DNA of 64,000 bases from Sphingomonas lacusdianchii (GTDB lineage Bacteria > Pseudomonadota > Alphaproteobacteria > Sphingomonadales > Sphingomonadaceae): NCBI RefSeq assembly GCF_022664395.1, contig NZ_JAKRET010000003.1, forward strand, positions 310,001 through 374,000, given 5' to 3'. The position numbers and the translations under genes are program-made. Below, piece by piece: positions 43,029 through 50,162 of this stretch. Position 1 is the stretch's first letter. Every line of letters starts with the position of its first letter. Below the pieces are notes generated by a model. It did no database searches. It saw only the letters and a program-made list of their open reading frames with translations, and was not told the DNA's origin.

Positions 43029-43769
43029 TCAGTCGCGATTGCCGAGGAACGACAACAGGAACTGGAACATGTTCACGAAGTCGAGATACAGCGACAGCGC
43101 ACCCATGATGACCGCCTTGCCCGCGAAATCGGTACCGGCGACCTGGTAATAGAGGCCCTTGATCCGCTGCGTATCATATGCGGTGAGGCCCGCGAACAGC
43201 AGTACGCCGATCGCGCTGATGACCATGCTCATCATGCCCGACTGGAAGAACAGGTTGAGCAGCGACGCCACGATCAGACCGACCAGACCCATGATGAGGA
43301 AGGTGCCGAACCCGGTCAGGTCGCGCTTCGTCGTGTAGCCATACAGGCTTAGCGACAGAAACGCGGCCGTGGTCGCGAAGAAGGTCAGCGCGATCGAAGA
43401 ACCGGTGTAGCGCAGGAAGATCGTCGACATCGACAGACCCATGATCGCTGCGAACGCCCAGAACAGCCCCTGCGCCGCGCCGGTCGACAGACGGTTGATG
43501 CCGAAGCTCAACACCATCACGAAGATCAGCGGCGAGAAGATGATCGCGTATTTCAGGATGCCCGGCTGATAGAAGACGGCCGCCGCCGGCGAGGTGTCGC
43601 CACCCCACGAAAACAACAGCGCGACGATGCCGGTCAACAGCACGCCGGAGGCCATGTAATTGTACACCGAAAGCATGTAGGACCGCAGCCCTTCGTCGCG
43701 CGCCATGTCGCGGTCGCGCGTACGGGTAATCGGTGCGGCCGTCGTCCGGGGATCGGACCAGTTCGCCAT
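43029..43769 (-). CDS. Bax inhibitor-1/YccA family membrane protein
   Basis: The 246-residue protein has seven transmembrane helices, such as LTGIVALLFSWGG, IIFSPLIFVMVLSFG, ALTFFATTAAFLSLSLYGYTTKRDL, FLIMGLVGLIVASLLNLFF and MVISAIGVLLFAGLTAYDTQRIK. TAYDTQRIK and the C-terminal ALSLYLDFVNMFQFLLSFLG are the BI-1 family signatures. E. coli YccA of this family regulates FtsH; others are calcium-leak channels. The gene has its own terminator. The exact role here is not known. Confidence 0.92.
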   Translation of the reverse strand: MANWSDPRTTAAPITRTRDRDMARDEGLRSYMLSVYNYMASGVLLTGIVALLFSWGGDTSPAAAVFYQPGILKYAIIFSPLIFVMVLSFGINRLSTGAAQGLFWAFAAIMGLSMSTIFLRYTGSSIALTFFATTAAFLSLSLYGYTTKRDLTGFGTFLIMGLVGLIVASLLNLFFQSGMMSMVISAIGVLLFAGLTAYDTQRIKGLYYQVAGTDFAGKAVIMGALSLYLDFVNMFQFLLSFLGNRD

Positions 43770-43885
43770 TGTAAACTCCTCTTCCCGGCACTCATGCCGG
43801 ATGATGGAAATATCGTCCGCCGCGGCGGCGATTTCAAGCCATACGCGGGGAGCAACATTTTGTTACGCTGCCGGGAGAATCCGCA

Positions 43886-44437
43886 ATGCACCGTCTGTTT
43901 ATCGCCCTGCGCCCGCCGTCGCCGATGCGCGAGACGCTGTTCGACGTGCAGGACGGCGTCGAGGGTGCACGGTGGCAGGATGACGAGCAACTGCACCTGA
44001 CACTGCGCTATGTCGGCGAGGTCGAACGACCGATGGCCGAGGATATTGCCGTGGTTCTGCAGGGGGTTCGCGCGCCCGCGTTCGACCTCGCGCTATCGGG
44101 TGTCGGACAGTTCGATGCCGGGCGGCGCGGCCGCGCCCTATGGGCGGGGGTGACGCCGCACAATGCGGTGGCGGCGCTGCATCGCAAGGTCGACCATGCG
44201 CTGGTCCGGCTCGGCCTGCCGCCCGAGGGACGTGCGTTCCTGCCGCATATCACTTTGGCCCGGCTCAACAAATCGAGCGGACCGACCGAAGCGTTTCTGG
44301 CTGCCCATGCGGGCCTCGCCTCGCCGCCGATGCGATTCGATCACTTCATCCTGTACGAAAGCCATGTCGGCCATGCCGGCGCATGGTACGAGTCGGTGGC
44401 GCGCTATCCGCTCGGGTTCTCGCCCCAGAGCGGCTGA
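43886..44437 (+). CDS. thpR: RNA 2',3'-cyclic phosphodiesterase
   Basis: ThpR (formerly LigT) opens 2',3'-cyclic phosphates on RNA ends and belongs to the 2H phosphoesterases. The 183-residue product has both HxTx motifs: HLTL at H37-T39 and HITL at H121-T123. The N-terminus MHRLFIALRPPSP is typical. The gene is divergent from BI-1. No rtcB or other RNA-repair gene is nearby, so it is probably a housekeeping or orphan copy. Confidence 0.92.
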   Translation: MHRLFIALRPPSPMRETLFDVQDGVEGARWQDDEQLHLTLRYVGEVERPMAEDIAVVLQGVRAPAFDLALSGVGQFDAGRRGRALWAGVTPHNAVAALHRKVDHALVRLGLPPEGRAFLPHITLARLNKSSGPTEAFLAAHAGLASPPMRFDHFILYESHVGHAGAWYESVARYPLGFSPQSG

Positions 44438-44547
44438 CGAAACGTCCCGTCGGGGGACAGGTGCAAGCTGTCGTTTCGTTCATGAAACCGTCAGGCGGAG
44501 GGTGCGTTAAACCGGCCAGCAACGACATGGACGAAAGGAAATCCCCC

Positions 44548-44880
44548 ATGCGCAATATCATGCTGGCGCTGGCCGCCGCATCGCTGATGGCCCCGGTCGG
44601 GACGACCTGGACCAAGCACGGCATTTCGGTCGGCAAGACCGAGGCGGAGGCGCAGCGGCGCTACAAATATCGCGAATGGCGGGGCCGTGACGGACGTCGC
44701 TATTGCCGCAAGCCCAATGGCACGACCGGGCTGGTCGTCGGCGGCGTGGCCGGCGCGCTGGTCGGCCGCACGGTCGATACCCGCGGCGACCGGACGCTCG
44801 GCACGCTGCTCGGCGGTGCCGCCGGTGCGCTCGCCGGCCGCGAGATCGAACGCAGCGGACAGCGCGGCCGCTGCCGTTGA
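44548..44880 (+). CDS. Glycine-zipper (2TM) domain protein
   Basis: The 110-residue protein has a signal peptide (MRNIMLALAAASLMAPVGTTW), a charged part (EAQRRYKYREWRGRDGRRYCRKPNG), and the glycine-zipper repeat GLVVGGVAGALVGRTVDTRGDRTLGTLLGGAAGALAGREIE, as in the rickettsial 17-kDa antigen/2TM family. It is probably embedded in, or attached to, the outer envelope. The ATG at 44548 follows AAAGGAAATCCCCC; an ATG seven codons upstream is less likely. It is followed by a weak hairpin at about 44906-44934 and then by osmC. Confidence 0.8.
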   Translation: MRNIMLALAAASLMAPVGTTWTKHGISVGKTEAEAQRRYKYREWRGRDGRRYCRKPNGTTGLVVGGVAGALVGRTVDTRGDRTLGTLLGGAAGALAGREIERSGQRGRCR

Positions 44881-44957
44881 ACCTTCGCCGGTGTGACGAA
44901 TTCTGAAGGGCGGGTCCAGCAACGGGTCCGCCCTCTCTCTATCGCAAAGGTTTCCGC

Positions 44958-45383
44958 ATGATCCGCAGTGCATCCGCTCGCTATGAAGGTCTCGGCAAGG
45001 ACGGCAAAGGCCATGTCTCGACCCAGTCCGGCGTGCTCGACAACCAGCAATATGGCTTCAACACCCGGTTCGAGGACGGCAAGGGCACCAATCCCGAGGA
45101 ACTGATTGCGGCTGCCCATGCCAGCTGCTTCACCATGGCGCTCAGCTTCGCACTGGCTGGTGCCGGCTATAGTGACGGCACGCTGGAAACCACGGCGAAG
45201 GTCAGCCTCGACAAGGATGGCGACGGGTTCAAGGTGACGAAGTCGGCGCTGACGCTGACCGCCAACGTCCCCGGCATCGACCAGGCGAAGTTCGAGGAGA
45301 TCGCGGCGGGCGCCAAGGCCGGCTGCCCGATTTCCAAGCTATTGAATGCCGAAATCACGCTGGACCACACGCTGAACGCCTGA
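44958..45383 (+). CDS. osmC: OsmC-family peroxiredoxin
   Basis: OsmC enzymes reduce organic hydroperoxides using a cysteine pair. The 141-residue product shows both: C57 in AAHASCFTMAL and C123 in AKAGCPISKLL. The N-terminus is MIRSASARYEGLGKDGKGHVSTQSGVLDN, typical of OsmC rather than Ohr. Its length matches the family. A ribosome-binding site, AAAGGTTTCCGC, precedes the ATG. It is located between the glycine-zipper protein and a GT4 enzyme without an obvious operon. Confidence 0.93.
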   Translation: MIRSASARYEGLGKDGKGHVSTQSGVLDNQQYGFNTRFEDGKGTNPEELIAAAHASCFTMALSFALAGAGYSDGTLETTAKVSLDKDGDGFKVTKSALTLTANVPGIDQAKFEEIAAGAKAGCPISKLLNAEITLDHTLNA

Positions 45384-45462
45384 TGCGGATGGGGCCGGGG
45401 CCTGCCGCCCCGGCCCGTTTTCGCGGCAAAGCCTTCACCATTATCGGCTATGGCGGGCGGCG

Positions 45463-46632
45463 ATGTTGCGCGTCCTGACCCTCGCCACGCTGTTCCCCGA
45501 CGCCACCCGGCCGAATTTCGGGGTGTTCGTCGAACGGCAGACGCTGGGTCTCGCGGCGCTGGACGATGTGGAGGTCCGCGTCGTCGCGCCGATCGGGCTG
45601 CCGCCCTTTCCGCTTTCGCTCCATCCGGGCTATCGTCCGCTCGCGCGCCTGCCGCTCCACGAAGACTGGAAGGGTCTGAGCGTCGATCGCCCGCGCTTCC
45701 TGAACCTGCCCGCCACGCACGGCCGGTTTCATGCCGACGCGCTGGTGCGATGCCTGACGCCGCATCTGGATGGCTTGCGCGAAACATTCCGGTTCGACGT
45801 ACTCGACGCCGAATTTTTCTTTCCCGACGGGCCGGCGGCGGTGGCGCTGGGGCGGCGCTATGGCGTTCCGGTGTCGATCAAGGCGCGGGGCGCGGACATT
45901 CATCATTGGGGCCATGCGCCCGCGACCGCCAAGCAGGTCCGGGCGGCGGGGCGGGACGCCGATGGCTTGCTGGCAGTGTCGCAGTCGATGGCCGCCGATA
46001 TCGCCGCTGCCGGGATCGACCGCCCGGTCCGGGTGCACCGCACCGGTATCGACCGCAGCCGGTTCGGCACCGTCGACCGGGTCAAGGCGAAGGCACGGTT
46101 GGGCGTGGCCAGTCCGCTGGTCGTGTCGCTCGGCGCGCTGATCGCGCGAAAGGGACATGGCATCGTGCTGGAGGCGGTCGCCGCCCTGCCCGGCGTGACG
46201 CTGTGGATCGTCGGCGGCGGACCGGATCAGGCGGCGCTGGCGGGGCGGATCGCGGAACTGGGGGTTGGCGACCGGGTCCGGCTATGCGGGGCACTGCCGC
46301 ATGACAGCCTGCCCGATCTGCTGGCGGCGGCGGACGTGATGGCGCTGGCATCGTCGTCGGAGGGGCTGGCCAATGCATGGGTCGAGGCATTGGCGAGCGG
46401 GACGCCGATCGTCATTCCCGACGCCGGAGCAGCACGCGAGGTCGTAACCCGGCCCGCCGCCGGCCGCATCGTCGCGCGCAACGCGGCGGCATTTTCGCAG
46501 GGGATTGCAGCAGTGCTGTCGCAGCCAGCCGATCCGGCCGCGACGCGCGCGACGGTCGATGGCTATAGCTGGGAGCGCAATGCGCTGGAGCTACGCGATC
46601 ACCTGACCGCGCTGGTCGGTCAGAAGGGGTAG
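45463..46632 (+). CDS. Glycosyltransferase family 4
   Basis: The 389-residue protein has the GT-B/GT4 layout: MLRVLTLATLFPDATRPNFGVFVERQ, VPVSIKARGADIHHWG, LLAVSQSMAADI, then LVVSLGALIARKGHGIVLEAVAAL, LWIVGGGPDQAALAGRIAELG, VRLCGALPHDSLPDLLAAADVMALASSSEGLANAWVEALASGTPIVIPD, which includes the E-rich donor-binding motif. It probably adds a sugar to an exopolysaccharide or lipid acceptor. Its 3' end overlaps that of the convergent Mth938-like gene by 13 bp. It is not part of the other glycosyltransferase cluster. Confidence 0.88.
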   Translation: MLRVLTLATLFPDATRPNFGVFVERQTLGLAALDDVEVRVVAPIGLPPFPLSLHPGYRPLARLPLHEDWKGLSVDRPRFLNLPATHGRFHADALVRCLTPHLDGLRETFRFDVLDAEFFFPDGPAAVALGRRYGVPVSIKARGADIHHWGHAPATAKQVRAAGRDADGLLAVSQSMAADIAAAGIDRPVRVHRTGIDRSRFGTVDRVKAKARLGVASPLVVSLGALIARKGHGIVLEAVAALPGVTLWIVGGGPDQAALAGRIAELGVGDRVRLCGALPHDSLPDLLAAADVMALASSSEGLANAWVEALASGTPIVIPDAGAAREVVTRPAAGRIVARNAAAFSQGIAAVLSQPADPAATRATVDGYSWERNALELRDHLTALVGQKG

Positions 46633-46991
46633 AAGGCCGCGACGATCCGCCGCCCTTCGTCGCGAAGCACGCCCCAGGCGCGTGCCGCCGCGCGGCTGTC
46701 CATCGCCTCGATCCCCAGCCCGCGCGCATCGAGCGCACGGACCAGCGCGCGCGGCGGCTGGCGCAGCGTCGCGCCGGTGCCGAGCAACAGGAATTCCGGC
46801 GCCGGGTCGATGCCCAGCACCGCCGTCAGCGCATCGGCATCGAGCGCCTCGAACGCGGGCGGTTCCCACAGGTCGGCTCGCTGCGGCGTCATCAGCAGCG
46901 CCGGATAGATGCCGTCATCGACCCGGAACCCGCCGGCCGTCATGCCCGATACGAGCGGGCCGTCGCCCCGGCGGGTCCGGTCGAGCTTCAC
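46620..46991 (-). CDS. Mth938-like (DUF498) protein
   Basis: The 123-residue protein fits DUF498/Mth938: MTAGGFRVDDGIYPALLMTPQRADLWEPP, EFLLLGTGATLRQPPRALVRALDARGLGIEAMDSRAAARAWGVLRDEGRRIVAAFYPF. It is commonly found directly after secF in alphaproteobacteria. Here its start overlaps the secF stop by 4 bp (ATGA). The human homologue NDUFAF3 helps assemble respiratory complex I; the bacterial role is unknown. It ends by overlapping the GT4 gene. Confidence 0.85.
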   Translation of the reverse strand: MKLDRTRRGDGPLVSGMTAGGFRVDDGIYPALLMTPQRADLWEPPAFEALDADALTAVLGIDPAPEFLLLGTGATLRQPPRALVRALDARGLGIEAMDSRAAARAWGVLRDEGRRIVAAFYPF

Positions 46992-47950
46992 CGCGCGCCC
47001 TTTTGCGGGACCGGTTCCTTGACCGTCCCCTCACCCACCGGCGCACCGGGCTTCAGCCCCAGCGTGATGAGCAGCGACGACGACACATAGATGGACGAAT
47101 AGGTACCGACGATCACGCCGAGGATCATCGCCGCGGTGAAGCCGCGCAGCACATGGCCGCCGAACACGATCAGCGCGGTCAGCGCCAGCAGGATGGTCAG
47201 CGAGGTCATGACGGTGCGCGGCAGCGTTTCGTTGACCGACAGATCGATCAGCTCGCGCATCTCCATCTTGCGGTACTTGCGCATGTTTTCGCGGATACGG
47301 TCGTCGATCACCATCTTGTCGTTGATCGAATAGCCGATGATCGTCAGCACCGCCGCGACGATGGTCAGGTCGAACGCGAACTGATCGCGGAACAGCGCGA
47401 AGAAGCCGAGCGTCATCAGAACGTCGTGGATGATCGCGACCGCGGTCGACACGCCGAACTGCCATTCGTAGCGGAACCACGAGAAGATCGCGATACCGAC
47501 GATCGCCAGCAATACGGCGAGCACGCCGTTGGTCACCAGCTCCTCGGACACCTTGCCCGACACGGTCGAATAGTTGCTGAAGGTTGCTCCCGGAAATTCG
47601 CTGGCGAGCGCGGTCTTCACCCGTTCGACCAGACGGTCGGTCGCGCCGGCATCGCCTTCCGGCACCGGCAGACGGATCGACACCAGGGTCGGGTCGCCGA
47701 ACTGCTGGATCGCGGGTTCGCCCACACCCAGCCGCTCGATCGTCGCGCGCACGCGATCGATCGCCGGCGGGCTGGCGAACTTCTCTTCGATCGCGACGCC
47801 GCCCATGAAGTCGACGCCGAAGTTGAGGCCGCGGACGAACACCAGCCCGACCGCCAGAATGCTGAGGATCAGCGTGACGGTGAACGCGATCTTCCGCAGC
47901 GCGACGAAGCGGATATTGGTGTTGTCGGGGACCAGCTTGATGAGACGCAT
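46988..47950 (-). CDS. secF: Protein-export membrane protein SecF
   Basis: SecF joins SecD in a proton-driven complex that helps pull proteins through SecYEG. The 320-residue product has the N-terminal helix region (MRLIKLVPDNTNIRFVALRKIAFTVTLILSILAVGLVFV), NFGVDFMGGVAIE, a periplasmic domain with VGEPAIQQFGDPTLVSIRLP, and the conserved IVGYSINDKMVIDDRIREN region (here IIGYSINDKMVIDDRIRENMRKY) with TLPRTVMTSLT. The length is normal. It lies 12 bp after secD and overlaps the Mth938-like gene. Confidence 0.95.
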   Translation of the reverse strand: MRLIKLVPDNTNIRFVALRKIAFTVTLILSILAVGLVFVRGLNFGVDFMGGVAIEEKFASPPAIDRVRATIERLGVGEPAIQQFGDPTLVSIRLPVPEGDAGATDRLVERVKTALASEFPGATFSNYSTVSGKVSEELVTNGVLAVLLAIVGIAIFSWFRYEWQFGVSTAVAIIHDVLMTLGFFALFRDQFAFDLTIVAAVLTIIGYSINDKMVIDDRIRENMRKYRKMEMRELIDLSVNETLPRTVMTSLTILLALTALIVFGGHVLRGFTAAMILGVIVGTYSSIYVSSSLLITLGLKPGAPVGEGTVKEPVPQKGAR

Positions 47951-47962
47951 GACGGCCGGGCC

Positions 47963-49555
47963 TTAAATATGGATGTCGGTCGGACGGTTGCGGCGCATCC
48001 ATCCGGCGACCAGCATCCGCGTGAAGGTGACGGCGGTGAACACCGAGCTGGCGATGCCGAGCAGCAGCACGACCGCGAATCCGCGGATCGGGCCGGAACC
48101 GAGGATCAGCATGATCCCGCCGGCGATGGCGTGGGTCACGTTCGCCTCGAAGATGGTACGGCTCGCTTCCTTATAGCCCAGTTCGAGCGACTGGAGCACC
48201 GATCGGCCGCGCCGCCGTTCCTCGCGGATACGTTCGTTGATGAGCACGTTGGCATCGACCGCGGTACCGATGGTTAGCACGAAGCCGGCGATGCCGGGCA
48301 ACGTCAGCGTCGCCTTCAGGAACGCCATGACCGCAAGGATCATCAGGATGTTCAGCACGACGGCGATCGTCGAGTAGATGCCGAACCGGCCATAGGTCAT
48401 GACCATGAACGCGATGACCGCCACCGTGGCGATGATCGCGGCGGTGACGCCCGCCTTGATCGAATCGGCGCCCAGTTCGGGGCTGACGGTGCTTTCCTGC
48501 ACGACGGTCAGGTCGACCGGCAGCTTGCCCGAGCGCAGTGCAATCGAAAGCTGATTGGCGCTGTCGACGGTGAAGCCACCGCTGATCGTCGCGCTGCCGC
48601 CGAGGATCGGTTCGTTGATGTTCGGCGCGGAAATGACCGAATTGTCGACGATGATCGCGAACGGCTTGCCGGTATTTTCCTGCGTCACTTTCGCGAAGCG
48701 GCGACCGCCTTCCGAATTGAAGTTGATCGTGACGTTGGGCTGACCGTTCTGGTCATAGGTCTGACGCGCATCGGCGAGCTGATCGCCCGAGATGATCGTC
48801 GAGCGCTTGACCGCAATCGGCGCACCCTGCGCCGGATAGGGCAGGATCTGGCTGCCGGCCGGTGCCTGTCCGCGCGCGACGGCGGCCGGATCGGCGGTCA
48901 GGTCGACCAGCTTGAATTCGAGCCGCGCGGTCTTGCCGAGCAAGTCCTTCAGCGCCTTCGGATCGGAAAGCCCCGGCACCTGCACGACGATGCGGTTGGT
49001 GCCCTGCTGGATGATCGTCGGTTCGCGCGTGCCCAGTTCGTCGATGCGGCGGCGCACGACCTCGGTCGCGTCCTTCATCGCATTCTCGACGGTCAGGCGC
49101 AAACCGGCCTGGGTCGGGGTCAGGACGAAGCGCGTGGTATCGCGCACCTCGATGTCCCATTCGCGCTGGCCGGTCATGCCGGCACCACCGCCGGTCAGGC
49201 TGAGCAGCTTCTCGCGCGCGGCATCGACCTGCGTCGCGTCGCGGACCATGAAGCTGATCTGTCCGCCCCGCGTCGAGATATCGCCGATGGCGACACGCGG
49301 CTGGCGACGCATCTCGGTCGCGATCCGCTCGCGCATCGCCTCGATCTGGGTCGCGGCGACGTCTTCGGTCTTCGCTTCGAGCAGGATGTAGCTGCCGCCC
49401 GCAAGGTCGAGGCCGAGATTGATCGTCTGCGACGCGTACCATGCAGGCAGCTTCGCCCGCATGGCTTCGGGCAGCAGGCTCGGCACCGCGAACAGCGACA
49501 ACAGGATCACGGATGCCCAGATGGCGATCCGTTTCCAGCGCGGAAAGTCGAGCAT
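47963..49555 (-). CDS. secD: Protein-export membrane protein SecD
   Basis: The 530-residue SecD begins MLDFPRWKRIAIWASVILLSLFAVPSLLP and has INLGLDLAGGSYILLE, the P1 domain with RVDELG-like RRIDELGTREPTIIQQGTNRIVVQVPGL, SVVSPELGADSIKAG, and the C-terminal transmembrane block LPGIAGFVLTIGTAVDANVLINERIREE. The ATG overlaps the yajC stop by one base (TGATG). Together with secF it forms a motor that aids late translocation. Confidence 0.95.
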   Translation of the reverse strand: MLDFPRWKRIAIWASVILLSLFAVPSLLPEAMRAKLPAWYASQTINLGLDLAGGSYILLEAKTEDVAATQIEAMRERIATEMRRQPRVAIGDISTRGGQISFMVRDATQVDAAREKLLSLTGGGAGMTGQREWDIEVRDTTRFVLTPTQAGLRLTVENAMKDATEVVRRRIDELGTREPTIIQQGTNRIVVQVPGLSDPKALKDLLGKTARLEFKLVDLTADPAAVARGQAPAGSQILPYPAQGAPIAVKRSTIISGDQLADARQTYDQNGQPNVTINFNSEGGRRFAKVTQENTGKPFAIIVDNSVISAPNINEPILGGSATISGGFTVDSANQLSIALRSGKLPVDLTVVQESTVSPELGADSIKAGVTAAIIATVAVIAFMVMTYGRFGIYSTIAVVLNILMILAVMAFLKATLTLPGIAGFVLTIGTAVDANVLINERIREERRRGRSVLQSLELGYKEASRTIFEANVTHAIAGGIMLILGSGPIRGFAVVLLLGIASSVFTAVTFTRMLVAGWMRRNRPTDIHI

Positions 49556-49899
49556 CAGTCGTTCGCGGGCTTGGCGCCGGCGGGCGGCGTGACCTCGGCG
49601 ATGGTCGCCTTGACCACGCGGACGCGGGTATTGGCGGCGATCTCGACCTCGACAAAGGTCTCCTCGACCTTGGTCACCTTGCCGATGATGCCGCCGGCGG
49701 TGACGACCTGGTCACCGCGCTTCACGGCAGCGATCGACGCTTGCAGCGTCTTCATCCGCTTCGACTGCGGACGGATCAGCAGGAAGTAGAAGGCGACGAA
49801 GATCAGCAGCAGCGGCGCGATGCCGATCAGCGTGCCGAGGAAACCACCCGATGCCGCGGGCGCGGCAGCGGACTGGGCAAAAGCGGAAGGTACGAGCAT
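49555..49899 (-). CDS. yajC: Preprotein translocase subunit YajC
   Basis: YajC is a small accessory subunit that binds SecDF. The 114-residue product has one transmembrane helix (GTLIGIAPLLLIFVAFYFLLIRPQSKRMK) with the RPQ motif, and a hydrophilic C-terminus (ASIAAVKRGDQVVTAGGIIGKVTKVEETFVEVEIAANTRVRVVKATIAEVTP). I start it at the ATG at 49899 (MLVPSAFAQSA) instead of a frame extending to 49944. It leads the yajC-secD-secF-Mth938 operon. Confidence 0.93.
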   Translation of the reverse strand: MLVPSAFAQSAAAPAASGGFLGTLIGIAPLLLIFVAFYFLLIRPQSKRMKTLQASIAAVKRGDQVVTAGGIIGKVTKVEETFVEVEIAANTRVRVVKATIAEVTPPAGAKPAND

Positions 49900-50058
49900 T
49901 GCTGGCCTGAATGTCCGAGATAGCGGACGCCGCGAACACGGCATCCTGTCAATTGCGGGCAGCTATCATCTGCACGGGTCGCACGCAACATTTGCCCGCT
50001 TGCACGCTTCGGGCTTGCATGGGCCGGAAACCCGGCCTAAAGGCACGCCCTCTCTGAT

Positions 50059-50135
50059 CGGGGCGTAGCGCAGCCTGGTAGCGCATCACACTGGGGGTGT
50101 GGGGGTCGCAGGTTCGAATCCTGTCGCCCCGACCA
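50059..50135 (+). tRNA. tRNA-Pro (anticodon GGG)
   Basis: The 77 nt fold as a cloverleaf: acceptor CGGGGCG pairs with CGCCCCG, D stem GCGC/GCGC, anticodon stem TCACA/TGTGG with loop CTGGGGG (anticodon GGG), and a T arm CAGG-TTCGAATC-CTG. The 3' CCA is encoded. The loop residues and size are normal. Confidence 0.95.
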
Positions 50136-50162
50136 GAGAGTTCGGGCGAATCGCCCTTCCCC

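Noticed and set aside
50059..50135. tRNA-Pro as an integration site
   Set aside because: No integrase, direct repeat of the tRNA 3' end, or foreign gene block was seen on either side.
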